In this document: positions 10,039-21,878 of the stretch, piece by piece | How the letters are laid out: the number at the start of each line of letters is the position of its first letter | Position numbering within the stretch: the stretch's first letter is position 1 | Assembly (NCBI GenBank): GCA_033977485.1 | Contig: CM066991.1 | Span: forward strand, 33,601,850-33,665,849 | Length of the DNA stretch: 64,000 nucleotides | Direction of reading: 5' to 3' | Origin: Hydrangea macrophylla | Lineage: Eukaryota; Streptophyta; Magnoliopsida; Cornales; Hydrangeaceae | Position numbers and translations under genes: made by a program | Notes under the pieces: model-generated | What the model saw: the letters and a program-made list of their open reading frames with translations, nothing else | Database searches by the model: none | Told to the model about the DNA's origin: nothing

Positions 10039-12528
10039 TTATTCTTTGGTAGGCTCAATATTCCGTCTTACCTCACCTTCCGCCTCACATAGGTAATCGT
10101 CATCTTTAGGAGGTTGATCCATAGCATTAAAAACGTTTAATTTTAAGTTCATGTTCCCAAACGACACTTTCATTACCCCCGTCCGGCAGTTAACACGTGC
10201 GTTAGCGGTTGCTAAGAATGGACGGCCTAAAATGACAGGAGTATGTTTCCTAGTATCAAGCACAGGTTCAGTGTCAAGGACCATGAAGTCTACAGGATAA
10301 TAGCATTTATCAACCTTAACCAAGACGTCTTCGACGATTCCTCTAGGTACTTTGACGAAACGATCCGCTAATTGAATAGTAGCGATCGTAGGTTTAAGTT
10401 CACCTAATCCTAGCTGTTGATAGACATGATAAGGTATGAAATTAACACTAGCACCTAAGTCAAGGAGAGCCCTATGAATGATAGTGTCACCTATGACACA
10501 TGAAATAGTAGGCGTACCTGGATCCTTATATTTCGGAGGAGCGTGTTGGAAAATTGAACTTACTTTTTCCGTGAGGAAGACCTTTTTAGGCGTATGACTG
10601 CGTATTTTGCGTTTTTGTGTACAAAGGTCTTTTAGACATTTAGCATAAGCGGGAATTTGTTTTATAGCGTCGAGGAAAGGAATATTGATTTTAACTTGTT
10701 TAAATACCTCGAGTATATCCTCAACCTTAGACTTTTTATTTGTAAGATTAGACGGCTCCTCAACATTAGGTGGATATGGCATTCTCGAAATATAATTCGT
10801 TGGGACCGATTCTTTTTCTCTCTTATTTTGGCTCACGTCCTCACCCTTCTTCGTATTAGAGTTGATATTCATATCTTTCACATTCTCATTCGGAATTTCT
10901 ATTACCTCTTCCTCTCGTGTAGTCAACCTAGTTGAGACGGCGTTTACTTGCTCATTCGACCCCTTAACCTCATATTGTCCCTTAGGGTTTTGAATTGTTT
11001 GACTAGGCAACGTCCCCTCGTTTCTACGACTCACTACAGTAGCTAGTTGTCCCATTTGAGATTCAAGCTTCGCAATGGACTGTGTATGAGAGTGCACTAT
11101 TTGTGCTTGTGCTTGTACTTGCGTTTCAATTTTATTAAGGGATGCCAACACCTTTTCCTCAAAAATGTTACCCCTTGGAGGGTTCGGATTAGGATGCGGT
11201 TGTTGGTATTGATTAGGTTGAAACTGAGGTCGATATGCATTAGGAAAATTAGTCGCCTCATTAGGATTATTATTATTATTTTTCCATGAGAAGTTAGGAT
11301 GGTTTCTCCATGGCGCATCCGGATTATTAGTAGTTGCATTATAATTATTTCGTGGGTATTGTTGAATAGAATTAATGTGTTGCTCCACGAATTCCGGAAA
11401 TTGACTCGCCGATGGACATGCAAGTATCGAATGTGAAGGATCAGAACATAATGCACAAATTTCACGAGCGGGTGAGGCTGTCGTTTGGTTCATTGTTAAA
11501 AGTCGGTCAAGTTTGTTAGATAGTTCTTTTATTTCAATTGACTGACTTGACTCGAACTTTACCTCCCTCTTAGGTTGTGAATGATATCCCTCGGAACGTA
11601 CTGATACAGCCTGATGCATCGAATTCTCGCTTAACGTTTCAAAAAATTTCCAGGCCTCATCGGCACTTTTGTGTAGGAAGGTACCCGCACAAACAGCATC
11701 GACGGTGTTACGGACCGAAGGAATAAGTCCCTCGTAAAAGACCTGAACAAGTTGCCACTTAGGAACATGATGATGTGGACACGAGCGTAATAATTATTTA
11801 AATTTCTCCCAAGTGTCGTAAAGCGTCTCCCCATCTTGCATCACAAAGTTTGTTATAGATTTTCTTATCTGATTCGTACGCATAATAGGGAAAAACTTTT
11901 GTAAAAATGCGGTGTGTAAGTCTTCCCATGTTCTAATTGTGTTTGGCTCCAAAGATTGGAGCCAATATTTAGCTTTGTCTTTTAATGAGAATGGAAAGAG
12001 CCGCATTTTTAATTCATCATCAGTAAGATTTTGAATTTTCAAAGTAGAACATATATCTTGAAAATCTCCTAAGTGTTTATATGGATCTTCATTTAAACAG
12101 CCATGGAAAGATGGAAGTAGCGAGATGGTAGACGACTTTATCTCAAAGTGAGATGCCGTCGCCTCCGGTAATTCAATACATGTTTGTGGCGTGTAAGTCG
12201 TCGGAATAAAATAATCTTTAAGTGGAGGAGGTGGTGGTATATTAGGATTATTCATATTAGCTCCGTTGTTAGTTTGGTTGTTGTCGTTATTATTTCCAAT
12301 GTCTGCCATTTTAATCGGTTCTATGTTATGAAAGCGTGGTTTCTTTAGTCTTGTAAGAGTACTACGTATTTCAGATTCAAATAAAGACGTTGGTTTTGGT
12401 GTCAAATCATCGTCTATTACAACCCTTGTTCTAGAAGTTAAGTTTGAAGACTTGTTAAGTCTTAATGTACGTTCAAGTTCAGAGTCTAAAGGTTTTAATT
12501 CTGGTTTATTTGAACGTGTACCTATCAT
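10039..12528 (-). pseudogene. gag: Gag-protease of Athila-like element, one in-frame stop
   Basis: A single frame of about 829 codons from ATG 12528 to TAA 10039, broken only by TAA at 11792-11794, where DTWEKFK is followed by stop and then LLRSCPHH. The order is an Asn-rich N-terminus; Gag core with FSLKDKAKYWLQSLEP and LHTAFLQKFFP; zinc knuckle CALCSDPSHSILAC; a Gln/Asn-rich linker; and a retroviral-type aspartic protease with DLGASVNFIP, LGLGELKPT and VILGRPFL near the C-terminus. The protease active site reads DLGA rather than DTGA, as is common in Athila. There is no RT. The stop looks like a single-base change of a Glu or Gln codon. Confidence 0.93.
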
Positions 12529-12970
12529 AAACTAAAAGAAAGTAAACTAAAAACAAAAACTGACTCAACTAAAAAAAACAAATAGCAATCACGCAACTAC
12601 GATAACAAGCACTCAACTACTGTGATGCATGAATATTATCCTGTAATGCAATGACCGCGTCAAGCCCAGCGCCCCGGGTTTCCTAGCTAATGCAGTGCAA
12701 TTAACCCTAAACTAATGCAAATAGTGCGTCACAGCGCCCTGACTTACAGTGGTTTAAAGCGAAGTTAAAGCGAGCAATTTACTTAATTCTTATTTGTTTT
12801 ATTTCGCGTAAGCTCCTTTGATGTAATTAGCTACTCCACCCGGAAACGTTGACTACAAAATAAAAGAACAAGTTAGTAACTAAAAATAAAACGAAAAATA
12901 AGAAAAGGAAACCTAATCTAATATTTACGAATTAACTAAACTACGATTCTAAAACTAAAGGTAGTAATAC

Positions 12971-12989
12971 AATCCCCGACAACGGCGCC
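12971..12989 (-). other. PBS of Athila-like element (tRNA-Asp type)
   Basis: The minus strand reads GGCGCCGTTGTCGGGGATT, six bases inside the LTR end. It agrees with the 3' end of plant tRNA-Asp with one or two mismatches; tRNA-Asp priming is typical of Athila. Confidence 0.8.
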
Positions 12990-12995
12990 GAAAAT

Positions 12996-14327
12996 TGATG
13001 TTGTCAGAATCAAGATATAAAAGTATTCTTTACTTTTCAAAAGATTTGCAGTGTGGAAGTAAAGGTCGAACCCACAGAGATTGATTACTACAGCTCTTAA
13101 TTTTAAAACCTAAGTCTAATTAACTAAGAAAAACGGATTTGATTTGGATTTAATTAAACTAAGAACAATAAAAGTAAATCTAAACTAGGAAAGCAATTAA
13201 AGTTGTTTTAAATAATGTTTAAGGGAACCTAGGATTGCAAATCCACCACTAGCTTCATAATAGGAATATTTATGAATTACTTTAACTTATTAAGTTGGAT
13301 GATAATGGGGAATTGTAGCTACAAGCCCAATTCCTCCGACAAGAAGATAATCATGGTTCAAGCACCAACATACTCCATCTTCGGTTAGCACGAATTATCT
13401 CACACTAAACTAGGGTTGTGATCTAATCCGTCTAACCTAGGCATGGACTATTCGGATACTTGATAGCACGAATCAATAAAGCACCATCACATGTAAACAA
13501 CCTAAACAAGCACAGCAAGAATAGATCGTTGAGCACGTCACAGTCAAAATAGATCTAAGACAAGAATAAATTCTGAAAGCAATGATTTAATCACTAGAAG
13601 TACGATTTATTTATAAAAATCCTCTAAACATGTGACTGTCATCCATACATAATAAAACTAAAATAAAAACATAAATAAAACCCTATTACTCGTCTAGGGC
13701 TTCATTGAAACCCTAGATCTATGATCTAGCCGTCCATGGAAGTGATAGATGGCAAGTAGTTGATGGAGGAAGCCATGGAAACCCTTGGTCTTCTTCTTCT
13801 TCTCCTTGCTTCCCTCCCTTCAATGGCTGGAAATATGGTTGTAGAATGTGTATGTATGGGTGTGTAACCCTTTAATTGAAGTAAAATAGAGTATATATAG
13901 ATTTACAACAAGTTTTGGAAGCCTTCCCAACCCGAAACGGACTGAAACTGATGTAATTTACAATCTGGACGTCATTCAGCAGTTTCGTTTGCACAGGAGT
14001 CTTCAGTATACTGAAATATGCACTTTTGCTTTTTACACATATCGCGCGAGAGCAACAATTGGGACTTCGCGCGCGCGGATCGCGCGAGCGGTTTTGGGAT
14101 TCTCGCGCGAGCGATTTCTGGTTCTTCGCGGGCGCGGGGCGCGCGCGCGACTTGTCTTTTTCAGCTTCTTTAACTCTGCTTTTTCACCCTGTTTAGCCTG
14201 GTTTAGTTGATTTCTTCCAAAACCTGTCAGAAACTAGAAAACGAAGTAAAAATATACAAAAACAGGATAAAACGGTCTAACAAATGCACATTAAGGCGTA
14301 TATTTAGGATTAGTTCTCTCCCGATCA
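12996..14327 (-). repeat. 5' LTR of Athila-like element
   Basis: A 1332-bp copy of 5922-7253. The TATA box at 13892-13899 and GC motif cluster at 14041-14151 are in the same places. Several differences between the LTRs fall inside the GC cluster, as expected for CpG decay. Confidence 0.96.
14041..14151. repeat. CGCGCGAGCG-type cluster, 5' LTR
   Basis: Counterpart of 6967-7077. Here GAGCGCGACA reads GAGAGCAACA and CGCACGCGCGG reads CGCGCGCGCGG. Confidence 0.85.
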
Positions 14328-14726
14328 GTCTTAGCAACCAAAAGAGTCTAGGATCCAATCCTTTACTGCCTATTTATCCTATTTAGATTAAATGTGATCT
14401 AACCTCTAAACCAAAAAGTTATAGAATTAGTTAAAGGTGCTATCCATTTAGATGGTAAAATACCCATGAGTCATTTAAATACTACATTAGATAATATATG
14501 AGAACAAGAGTAAATAGGTGAGATACTTGCTTGACAAGTTATTTAGATCACATAAAAGAACGCTTTCTTTTAATCAAGAATTTCAGTACCAAAATCAAAA
14601 GAATAAATATTATTCATTAATTCAAAACTGAAATCCATCTAATAACTCCATAAATTTTATTACAATATAAAACTACTAATCTAATAGCAACTCTTGCATC
14701 AGATCCCAAAAGGCAATCAAGATCTT
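14328..14726. other. Continuation of interrupted copia 3' region
   Basis: Begins with the duplicated target and completes the tandem repeat unit cut at 5921. AT-rich; no coding sequence recognised before the copia gag stop. Confidence 0.55.
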
Positions 14727-15590
14727 CTAATCACTGCACATTCTAATTTTCCAATCCCCTTGCCTTTTGGCAGTCAAGTATTCCACACAGTTCCTTTTCC
14801 AATGCCCTCTCACGCCACAATGGAAACACTTTCCTTTCGGCATATCACCAGCCTTTCCCTTTCCAAGTCTTGCCTTCTTCCTAATAATTGGGTTAGGCTC
14901 ACCTATCCTTGAGTCTTGCTTCTCTTTCTCTGAACTTATGCTCTTAGGCTTAGTTCCAGAAGATGAAGCCATTCTAATGTTTTGAACATTTGACTCCTCT
15001 TTGACTATATCCATCGTTGCCTCAAGAGAGCTCATCAATTCACTTGTTGAAAAACCTGTTTTACTCATTTTAAAAACCTTTTTAAATTGAGTGAATGATG
15101 AAGGCAACGAATGCAAGATTATGTCAACTTGAGTCTTACCATCAATGTCGGAACCCAGAACTTCCAGTACTTTGAAATAAGTAATCATTTTAAAAACATG
15201 CTCTCTTATAGAAGTTCCTTCCAACATTTTGGTGTCCATGACTAACTCCAAGGCTCTAAGCCTTGCAGTTCAACTCAGCTCCCCAAACATCTCCTCGAGG
15301 TTCAATATTATAGCACGGGCAGTGTTCAAAGGTTGATGTTGCTGCTTCAACACATCAGACAAAGAGTTTAAGATGCTAGAGCGAGCTATACCATCAAATC
15401 TTATCCACTGCCAATATTGATCTGCAAGATCAGTTGGGGTGTCATGGCATGGAATAGGTGGACAGGGAATGGTAAGAACGTATTTACATCCATTAGCAGT
15501 TAACAATTCATCCAGTTCCAGTTTCCATTCAACGTAGTTGTTTCCAATTAGCTTATTCTTGATCATGGTTATAGCAAGTGGGCTAGACAT
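14727..15590 (-). pseudogene. gag: Ty1/copia Gag with one in-frame stop
   Basis: The frame runs from ATG 15590 (MSSPLAITMIKNKLIGNNYV) to the stop at 14727, about 287 codons. TGA at 15270-15272 interrupts it and lies where Arg would be expected between FGELS and TARLRALELV, a plausible CGA to TGA transition. The N-terminus has the copia Gag start NNYVEWKLELDELL. The middle has the UBN2-type Gag with HSLPSSFTQFKKVF and the C-terminus a zinc knuckle, CFHCGVRGHWKRNC. The protein ends soon after the knuckle with no protease or pol downstream. Confidence 0.9.
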
Positions 15591-17390
15591 AATGAATCTG
15601 AAATACAAATAATGTAACAGAATTATAATATGGAAATCATGAATATGACAATTTATATGATACATTGGAATTCCCTTAACCAACTCATTAATTGTCTTCA
15701 GGATGTCAAGCCTATGAAGTTAAGTCTCCGTGTGGCGATCATAACCTCATAGCCTGATTGGAAAACCCATCACGAATGTCATGCAACTCTTACAAAACAA
15801 TTTATGACTCCTGAACTTTTGGTCTCTAAGTTTCTGGATAATGCTCCGTGTGGAATCCCTTACACATAGCTTAGCTAGTGTTTACCATTAACTAGAATCC
15901 AATGACAACCACCTCAAGTAGTGCCTCAGTGTAGTGGTCACCCTCTAACGCGTCTCATTGATTCTATCCAAAGGAAGTTCATATCTAGTAAACAATGAAT
16001 AGTCTATCCTCCGTATGGAATGATCACCCATGGCTGGGTGACACATAATATACTACCCACCTTACAATGAACCGTTTATGGAAGACCGTGGGAGTTATAA
16101 AATAAGTCCCTCTCCCACTAGATTTTTATAAGAAGTTCATATCTAGTAATCAATAAGAAATACCCTCCGTATGGAATGATCACTCACAAATGAGTAACAC
16201 AGAGTATTTCTCATACTTACAATGAACTAATAGGAATTTTTCAATTTGAAAGAAAAATAAAATGTTTCTTCACATTGCCCATAAACATCAAGTGTTTACT
16301 AATGTGTTGGAAAAAGGTTTTGAATTTAATTTTAGAAAACTTGTTTTACGTGTATGCAAGTAGTAACAATATATAAAATGCCAATCACAACTAAGCACAT
16401 AAAACAAAATACTAAAATGAAACAAAAACATTCAACAATGCCTCTATCTCCCATGGCTCTATCTCCATAACCTTCTTCTTGGTTTGATTGCCTCCGACTC
16501 CATCTTCATGGACAACAGCTTGCTCTTCCATCTTCATGGAATTTCTAAATCTATTAAATTGGTCCTATGCTTCTTTTGAAGCTTATAATTTATCTAGAAT
16601 CAAAATATCAACATCAAAATAAAAGGCTAGGGAAACCGGTGCGACTTTCCTTTTCGTAGGATTGAAGTCGCAGCGCCCTTTACACATGCCTTTAAAACCA
16701 AACCAAAATAATACATTCATCATTCACCAATCTCAAACAATTAAATACAAAATTTAAAAGTCTTGGTGCCATGGGAGATAGCGGACTAAACTTGCTGCAA
16801 AAGGGTTAGTCGCATGCACACCCACGCATATATAACAAATAAATGTATCATTGGAACCCCTAATTGATTCACATAGTATATAAACTCTTTACATACTGAA
16901 TTAGAACTTAAAACAGCATCACAATTCTCTGTCACACTTCGATCGATCAAAAAGGTTTGATCGATTGAACCTTCGATCGATTGAACATAGTTCAATCGAT
17001 TGAACTTTCAGTTTCACAGAATGTTTTGAAAAACTTACAGAAAAAATAAAAATTTAAAGTAAATGTTTTAAAACCTTTAAATCTGTAAACTGAACACCTG
17101 GATAAAAGAGCAGTCTCGATCGATCGACCAACATTCGATCGATCGAACAGAACCAAAGTTCGATCGATCGAAACTAGTTCGATCGCTTGAGAACAGATGA
17201 TGTTCGATCGATCGAGACTACTTCGATCGATCGAACCCTCCTTGCATCCAATGCAATCACAGATTTGTATTCTGCTACATAAACACTGCAGAAACTGATC
17301 TGTGACGATGCAGTTTTGAAAACAGTCCTAAATTCAACATGCAAATCAAAACTAGTGTTTCAAAATGCATCTATAGATCCAAACAAGCGA
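15591..17390 (-). other. Long leader of the copia element
   Basis: About 1.8 kb between PBS and gag on minus. It contains two direct repeats of about 100 bp (near 15973-16078 and 16131-16228, sharing AAGTTCATATCTAGTAA and CTCCGTATGGAATGATCAC) and a TCGATCGA-type palindrome cluster (16935-17237). No conserved coding frame. Confidence 0.65.
16935..17237. repeat. RATCGATY palindrome cluster in copia leader
   Basis: About ten sites of the form TTCGATCGATCGAAC or TTCAATCGATTGAAC in two groups (16938-17006 and 17116-17236). The motif is the same as in the element's LTR and in the Athila (36 kb) and Tekay LTRs. Confidence 0.9.
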
Positions 17391-17404
17391 GGCTCTGATA
17401 CCAA
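17391..17404 (-). other. PBS of copia element (tRNA-Met)
   Basis: The minus strand reads TTGGTATCAGAGCCTCG, the standard complement of initiator tRNA-Met used by Ty1/copia elements. It sits two bases inside the LTR end. Confidence 0.92.
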
Positions 17405-17764
17405 TTATAGGAAAAACAGGTTTAAAATTGTTTTAAACGCGCAGCGGAATAATCGAGTTACAAAATCTTTTATTGGTAGCCCGGATCTACTACTTGTTAA
17501 CTCTATAGATGCGTAGAATAAGAGGGAGAGAATGCGATACCTTACGGCCTTGAACCCAATTCTGAATATGGCTTTCTTTAGCAATATCCAGTAGCAACCT
17601 CTAGGTGATCTTCACTCTTATGTCTCCTCGAACGCTTCCCGGAGAGGCTAGAGATGGTGGGATCTTTAATGGAGAGGATGAAGAAGGTTTGGGAACCCTA
17701 AAACAGTTTCAGCAGCTTAGGGACGTTAAAAACAAAGAACTCTTTTCCCTGGACGCAGCTGCCC

Positions 17765-17772
17765 TATTTATA
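17765..17772 (-). promoter_or_regulatory. TATA box of copia LTR
   Basis: The minus strand reads CTATAAATAGGGC, a strong plant TATA box. The palindrome cluster at 17798-17889 begins about 25 bp upstream of it on the transcribed strand. Confidence 0.7.
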
Positions 17773-17797
17773 GATTCCCAGAACCGACCTTATTTTC

Positions 17798-17889
17798 AAT
17801 CGATCGAAGTGAGTTCGATCGATCGAACATTCGATCGATCGAACGAAACTCGATCGATCAAACCTGCCTTGACTTCAATCGATCGAACC
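17798..17889. repeat. RATCGATY palindrome cluster in copia LTR U3
   Basis: Five sites within about 90 bp, each CAATCGATCGAA or TTCGATCGATCGAAC with variants. Positioned directly upstream of the TATA box. Confidence 0.9.
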
Positions 17890-18903
17890 AGTCTTGACAG
17901 CATCCTCATTTGTCCTTCCAAGCATTCTGGCGGAACTAAGAGTGGGACCTCCTAGGTTCTTAATTACTGGCTCTGATCAATTATTATTCCATCTAGTCAA
18001 TACTCTTAACTAAGGAATCAATAATTGATCAATTATCATTAATGCCACTATAAAATGATAATTGCACTCCAGTGCATAAGAACATAATCACACATACATA
18101 AGCGATTGCTAGACTTGTATAATATGATACGGATGTCCCTCTACCAAGCAGTATTCGTATCTATCATTGGGATGTATGTTTTAAGATACTATCGACCCAA
18201 TAGATAGTACATCTTATATTCCTCGAGTATCATTCATTACGCTTGGATTACTAAACATGTCAACAATAACACTTTGTTGACAAGGCTGGCCAGCTCTCAG
18301 TAATCACTCCTAGTGACATTCTCGAGGGAATACTTACTCTTTGTTTTATTGAAGAGGGTAGAATTCCATCTTGACAATATATGTTCCCAACGTTGCATAC
18401 TTGATTTACCCAAGATACCCAGGTGTTGATCTTGCAAGACCTCACTGATTGGTAAGTCAAAGCAACCAAGCATACAACTTGCGTCCATAACTATCTCAGG
18501 ATTAAGGACATGTATCCCTATACAAGTTTTGAGTTCCTATTGACGGTGATAGCATTTTGGTGTCAATAGGTTTAACTCAGGTCCATCAATGCACCGAGTG
18601 CACTAGCATATTAACCAAGAGTCAAAGACTCTTATGAATGAGATTCATCATTCTTCCCCGTAGACGTTAATCATGCTACAGTGTATACCTAATAAGTTAT
18701 CCAGACTTATCATCCACTGTGACTTATTTGAAACAACAAGGATTTGTGATTCATATCTCACACGTGTAGTCACATACACAAATGAACCATATACAATGTT
18801 GTTTAAGGATTTCAGTCTAATATTCATCTCATGAACTACCATGCATAAATGCATTATGATATTCCATTTTCTAACTATCTGGTTTGAGGGCATATTCCCA
18901 ACA

Positions 18904-20514
18904 CGTCCTTATATACTTGGGGATCGGGGCAGCTGGCCCTGAACGAGTATGAGCTTATCGTCCATGAGTTTCTCTAGACACACCGACCGTTTCCCGTACA
19001 TGGGGAGACCAGGTTCTTTTCTCTCGGGGCTCGGCAGGGGATAAAGATCATAATGAATTGCCCGAGCAACAACAAGGGTTGGAAGAATAGATTCTTCCAA
19101 GTATCCACCCTTGGACTATGTGAGCGGGCCCCGGGGATCCAGATGAGGACTTCCTGGGCGGGAGAACTAAGGGGTAAGTTAGTGCAGTAACTTTCGCTCA
19201 CTTCCTTTACTCTGATTTGAGACTAACTGCATTACATTTTGCGTTGCAGCGGGATCAACCAGCCCACCTAGTATTCCCGGGGAGTGCCAAGAGAGAATTA
19301 GAAGCTTGGCGAACCATCCTATCAATATTTGGGACGTTCTAACCCGCTTGGGAGATCAGAGAGGCGATCACCAACCAGAACACCCCACCGAGGCCCCTGT
19401 CTTTCCCTCAATCATCTCGGGTAAGAGTTTGATCAGCAACTTAATTTTGGTTATCCTTCATTATCTTGTTGCTCTGATTACTAACTTTGTGGCTGCTTTC
19501 CTTTTGTAGAAATGGCCCCAAAGAGGAATTTGGAGCAGTTAAGGGAGAGGCAGGGTGCTGTTGCTGGTACCGCCTGGTTGGCGGTGGCACAAGGAAAAAG
19601 GCCTGCCGCAGAAGCCTTGTGCAGCGAATGCACGCTGAGGCGAATCCGGCACGGGACTGCGAACCATTCGGAACCCGTCGGGACTTCAGCTCCCCACGTA
19701 GTGGTGGTCAACTTCCCCCCGAGCGGGAATACCGTTCGGGGCACCAGTTGAAGAACCAGCAGTGATCAGGGAGTCCGCCCTTCTCCCCAGCCAGGTGGAG
19801 GCGTGTGCGAACATGTCTCCCGAGGCATTTCAGGGATGATTATACGGTCTTTCCCATATGGTAAGCACTTGGCGCTTCTGCTCCTCTTCACCACAACTTC
19901 TCATGTGTTTAACTTGTTAACTAAATGTCTTAGATTCTTTACAGGTCGGTTGCATGGCCACAAGGGCTGAGTCCTTACTGCCCTCTTTGGTCGGGAGGGC
20001 CGTTGCTACTGAAGCCGCTCTGTCTGAGGAGAGAGTGACCTCGGAGGCCAGGTAAAATGCCCTGGATTTGGAGAAGGATAAGGTGAAGGGCTTGGTCCTG
20101 AGCCTTGGTACAGCCCAGGCAGAGTTGGCGACTGCCTTGGCAGATCTGGAGGCTTCCCGGGCCATTGCGGATGCTGCAGAGGCTAAGGCGAAGGCGAAGG
20201 CTGCGACCGAGGCAACGACGGTGGGAGCCACGGAGGAGGCTTTTGATGATGGCTTCTTCCAAGGCTACAAGGACCTCAAGCGAAGGCTATCCCGAGATCA
20301 ACTCGAATGGGACATCTTGTCCTCTGAGGGGATTGATTCGGACTACTGGGACCTCGGTCCTGTTGCTACCGATGCTGCCGCCCCAACTGAAGAAGCTGAT
20401 AACTCTACCGCCTTGGCCGGAGTTGCTGATGGTTTTGCTGCCCCAGGCGGAGGAGCCTCCCCGTTTGGAGAGACCGGAGAGACTGAGGACGTAGTCGAGA
20501 TTGATGACGCTTAG
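18904..20514 (+). pseudogene. Antisense gene A of Tat element (PF04195-like, coiled-coil), degenerate
   Basis: The 5' part is missing. By comparison with the better copy at 24471, exons are about 18904-19173, 19250-19420, 19510-19860 and 19945-20514, all with GT-AG introns. Exon 1 keeps the end of the 'putative gypsy-type transposon' domain (NCPSNNKGWKNRFFQV); the name is historical and no transposase catalysis is implied. The last exon encodes an Ala/Glu/Lys coiled coil and an acidic tail ending DVVEIDDA. Defects are an internal deletion with a TAG in exon 1, TGA at 19837-19839 where copy B has Trp, and TAA at 20053-20055. Function unknown. Confidence 0.75.
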
Positions 20515-21321
20515 TCCTTGAATTGTATTTTCTATTTCCCTCTTTGTTGTTGTTGTTGTTTTATTTTTGGGGAGGCTACTACAACTACCCCCAAGTTGTA
20601 CAAACTGTTTTTTTAATTAATGAAAAGGTCCTTAAGACCAGTCTTTCCATCAATTGTTTTTGCACTTGAATACCTGTTTGTGATTGCCTGTGACCGACCG
20701 GTTGTAAATCCAGTAGGAACCTTGCCTTAGCAAAAGTTAGGACTGTAACTGGTAGAAAACACTTGGTCTTTCAGGGACCTAATATGGGGGTCCTATTTGG
20801 GTATAGTACAAGTTTGTGACTGTTTACTACCCGGGCTATTTCTCTGGGTACTGTAGGTACTTAGGAATATTAGAAGTGTTCTAGGATTCTAAGTCCTGTT
20901 AGTATCCTGTGTGATTTCCTGTTTAGTCTGCCTTGCCCCCCAAGCTTTTGCTAAGGCTGGCGTATAGAGGGGGTGACTGTAGGAAACTGACTTGGAACGT
21001 GGGTAGTTGTAGGGTCTTTTGGGACTTGCCATCATCAGCCACCTAGGGGGCATTGCTCCCCCCCTCCCCGTCGGTTGGACCTAAGCGAAGCCTGTGCCTC
21101 AGGTTATGCTCCAGAGGTCATTTAAGTGCTTGGGGTCGAACCCTGAGGTCTTTTTAGTGCCTGGGACGAGGTCTTTTTAGTGCCTGGGGTCGGACCCCGA
21201 GGTCTTTTAAGTGAACAAGCACGGAGAAGAGTTGTTTGGTGAAAAAGAAACTTTTATTACTATATGAATAGATATACTTGGGTCGAGCTACATTGTTCCT
21301 AGACAACATTATTGTCATGCT
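20515..21321. other. Spacer between antisense gene and integrase in Tat A
   Basis: Includes the 3' flank of the antisense gene, with GGGGAGGCTACTA and AATTAATGAAAAGG also found in copy B. Near 21105-21215 are three imperfect repeats of GAGGTCTTTTTAGTGCCTGG. No coding domain. Confidence 0.7.
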
Positions 21322-21878
21322 TTACTGGAAGTACTTGCAGAGGTGCTGCACGTTCTATGCATGAGAGAGGTCGTGGCCGTCTAGAGTTTGTAACCAATTG
21401 GTGCCCGGGTGGTTGACTCGGGTAACTAGGTATGGACCTTCCCAGTTTGGCCCCAATTTTCCATGGCTCGGGACTTTTGTGGACTGGTTGACTGTCTTCA
21501 GGACCAGATCTCCTATCTAGAAACTGCGATGCTTCACCTTGCTGTTATAGTATCGGGAGACTCTCTGCTTGTAGGCTGCCACTTTCAGATACGCCCGGTC
21601 TCTTTTCTCTTCTACCAAGTCAAGTTCCGCCTTAGGGCATCTTCATTGTCCAGCTCGCTAGAATTTGCCACCCGATAAGTAGGTAACCCAAGCTCCGTGG
21701 GGACCACCGCCTCAAAGCCGTAGGTTAGAGAGAACGACGTTTTGCCTGTGGCCACTCGGGGTGTAGTGCGATAGGCCCATAAGAGGGTCGGTAGTTCCTC
21801 TGCCCATAATCCTTTGGCGCTTTCAAGCCTCGTTTTGATTGATTGAAGAATAATTCGGTTGGTCACCTCGGCTTGGCT
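21322..21878 (-). pseudogene. Integrase C-terminal part, Tat element A
   Basis: Minus-strand reading gives integrase past the catalytic core (AEELPTLLWAYRTTPR and FSLTYGFEAVVPTELG), then a C-terminal domain with KLGPNWEGPY and a terminus like HLCKYFQ before TAA at 21322. One frame is open only from 21866 to 21612; beyond that a frameshift and stops occur. The N-terminal zinc-binding part and core DDE residues are missing, cut by the AT-rich sequence at 21879. Confidence 0.85.

Larger units (their letters stand above)
5922..14327 (-). mobile_element. Complete non-autonomous Athila-like LTR element (gag-protease only)
   Basis: An 8406-bp element with two 1332-bp LTRs (5922-7253 and 12996-14327) and a 5-bp TSD, GTCTT, at 5917-5921 and 14328-14332. 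The PBS at the right matches tRNA-Asp, and a polypurine tract abuts the left LTR, so it is transcribed on minus. It encodes Gag and an aspartic protease, but no reverse transcriptase, RNase H or integrase, so it would depend on a partner. I counted roughly 14 substitutions between the LTRs by eye (about 1%), so it is young. Confidence 0.95.
17406..18903 (-). repeat. 5' LTR of the copia element
   Basis: On minus it begins TGTTGGGAATATGCCC, a frequent start in plant copia LTRs, and ends TTTTTCCTATA just before the PBS, so the terminal CA has become TA. Length about 1.5 kb. The partner LTR is not in the window and would lie left of the Ogre element. The bases CGTCC follow the right end and should be one TSD copy. 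Confidence 0.85.
18904..21878 (-). mobile_element. Tat-lineage Ty3 element A, truncated
   Basis: Two parts in opposite directions: a degenerate multi-exon gene on plus (18904-20514) and integrase C-terminus on minus (21322-21878). The same pairing occurs in element B (24471-32077). Antisense genes between pol and 3' LTR are, from memory, a trait of Tat elements. Its left part was displaced by the copia insertion ending at 18903; its right end breaks off inside integrase at about 21878. Confidence 0.8.

Noticed and set aside
16935..17237. GATC-rich clusters as bacterial contamination or vector
   Set aside because: They lie inside plant LTR elements with correct PBS and TATA, and recur in three families.
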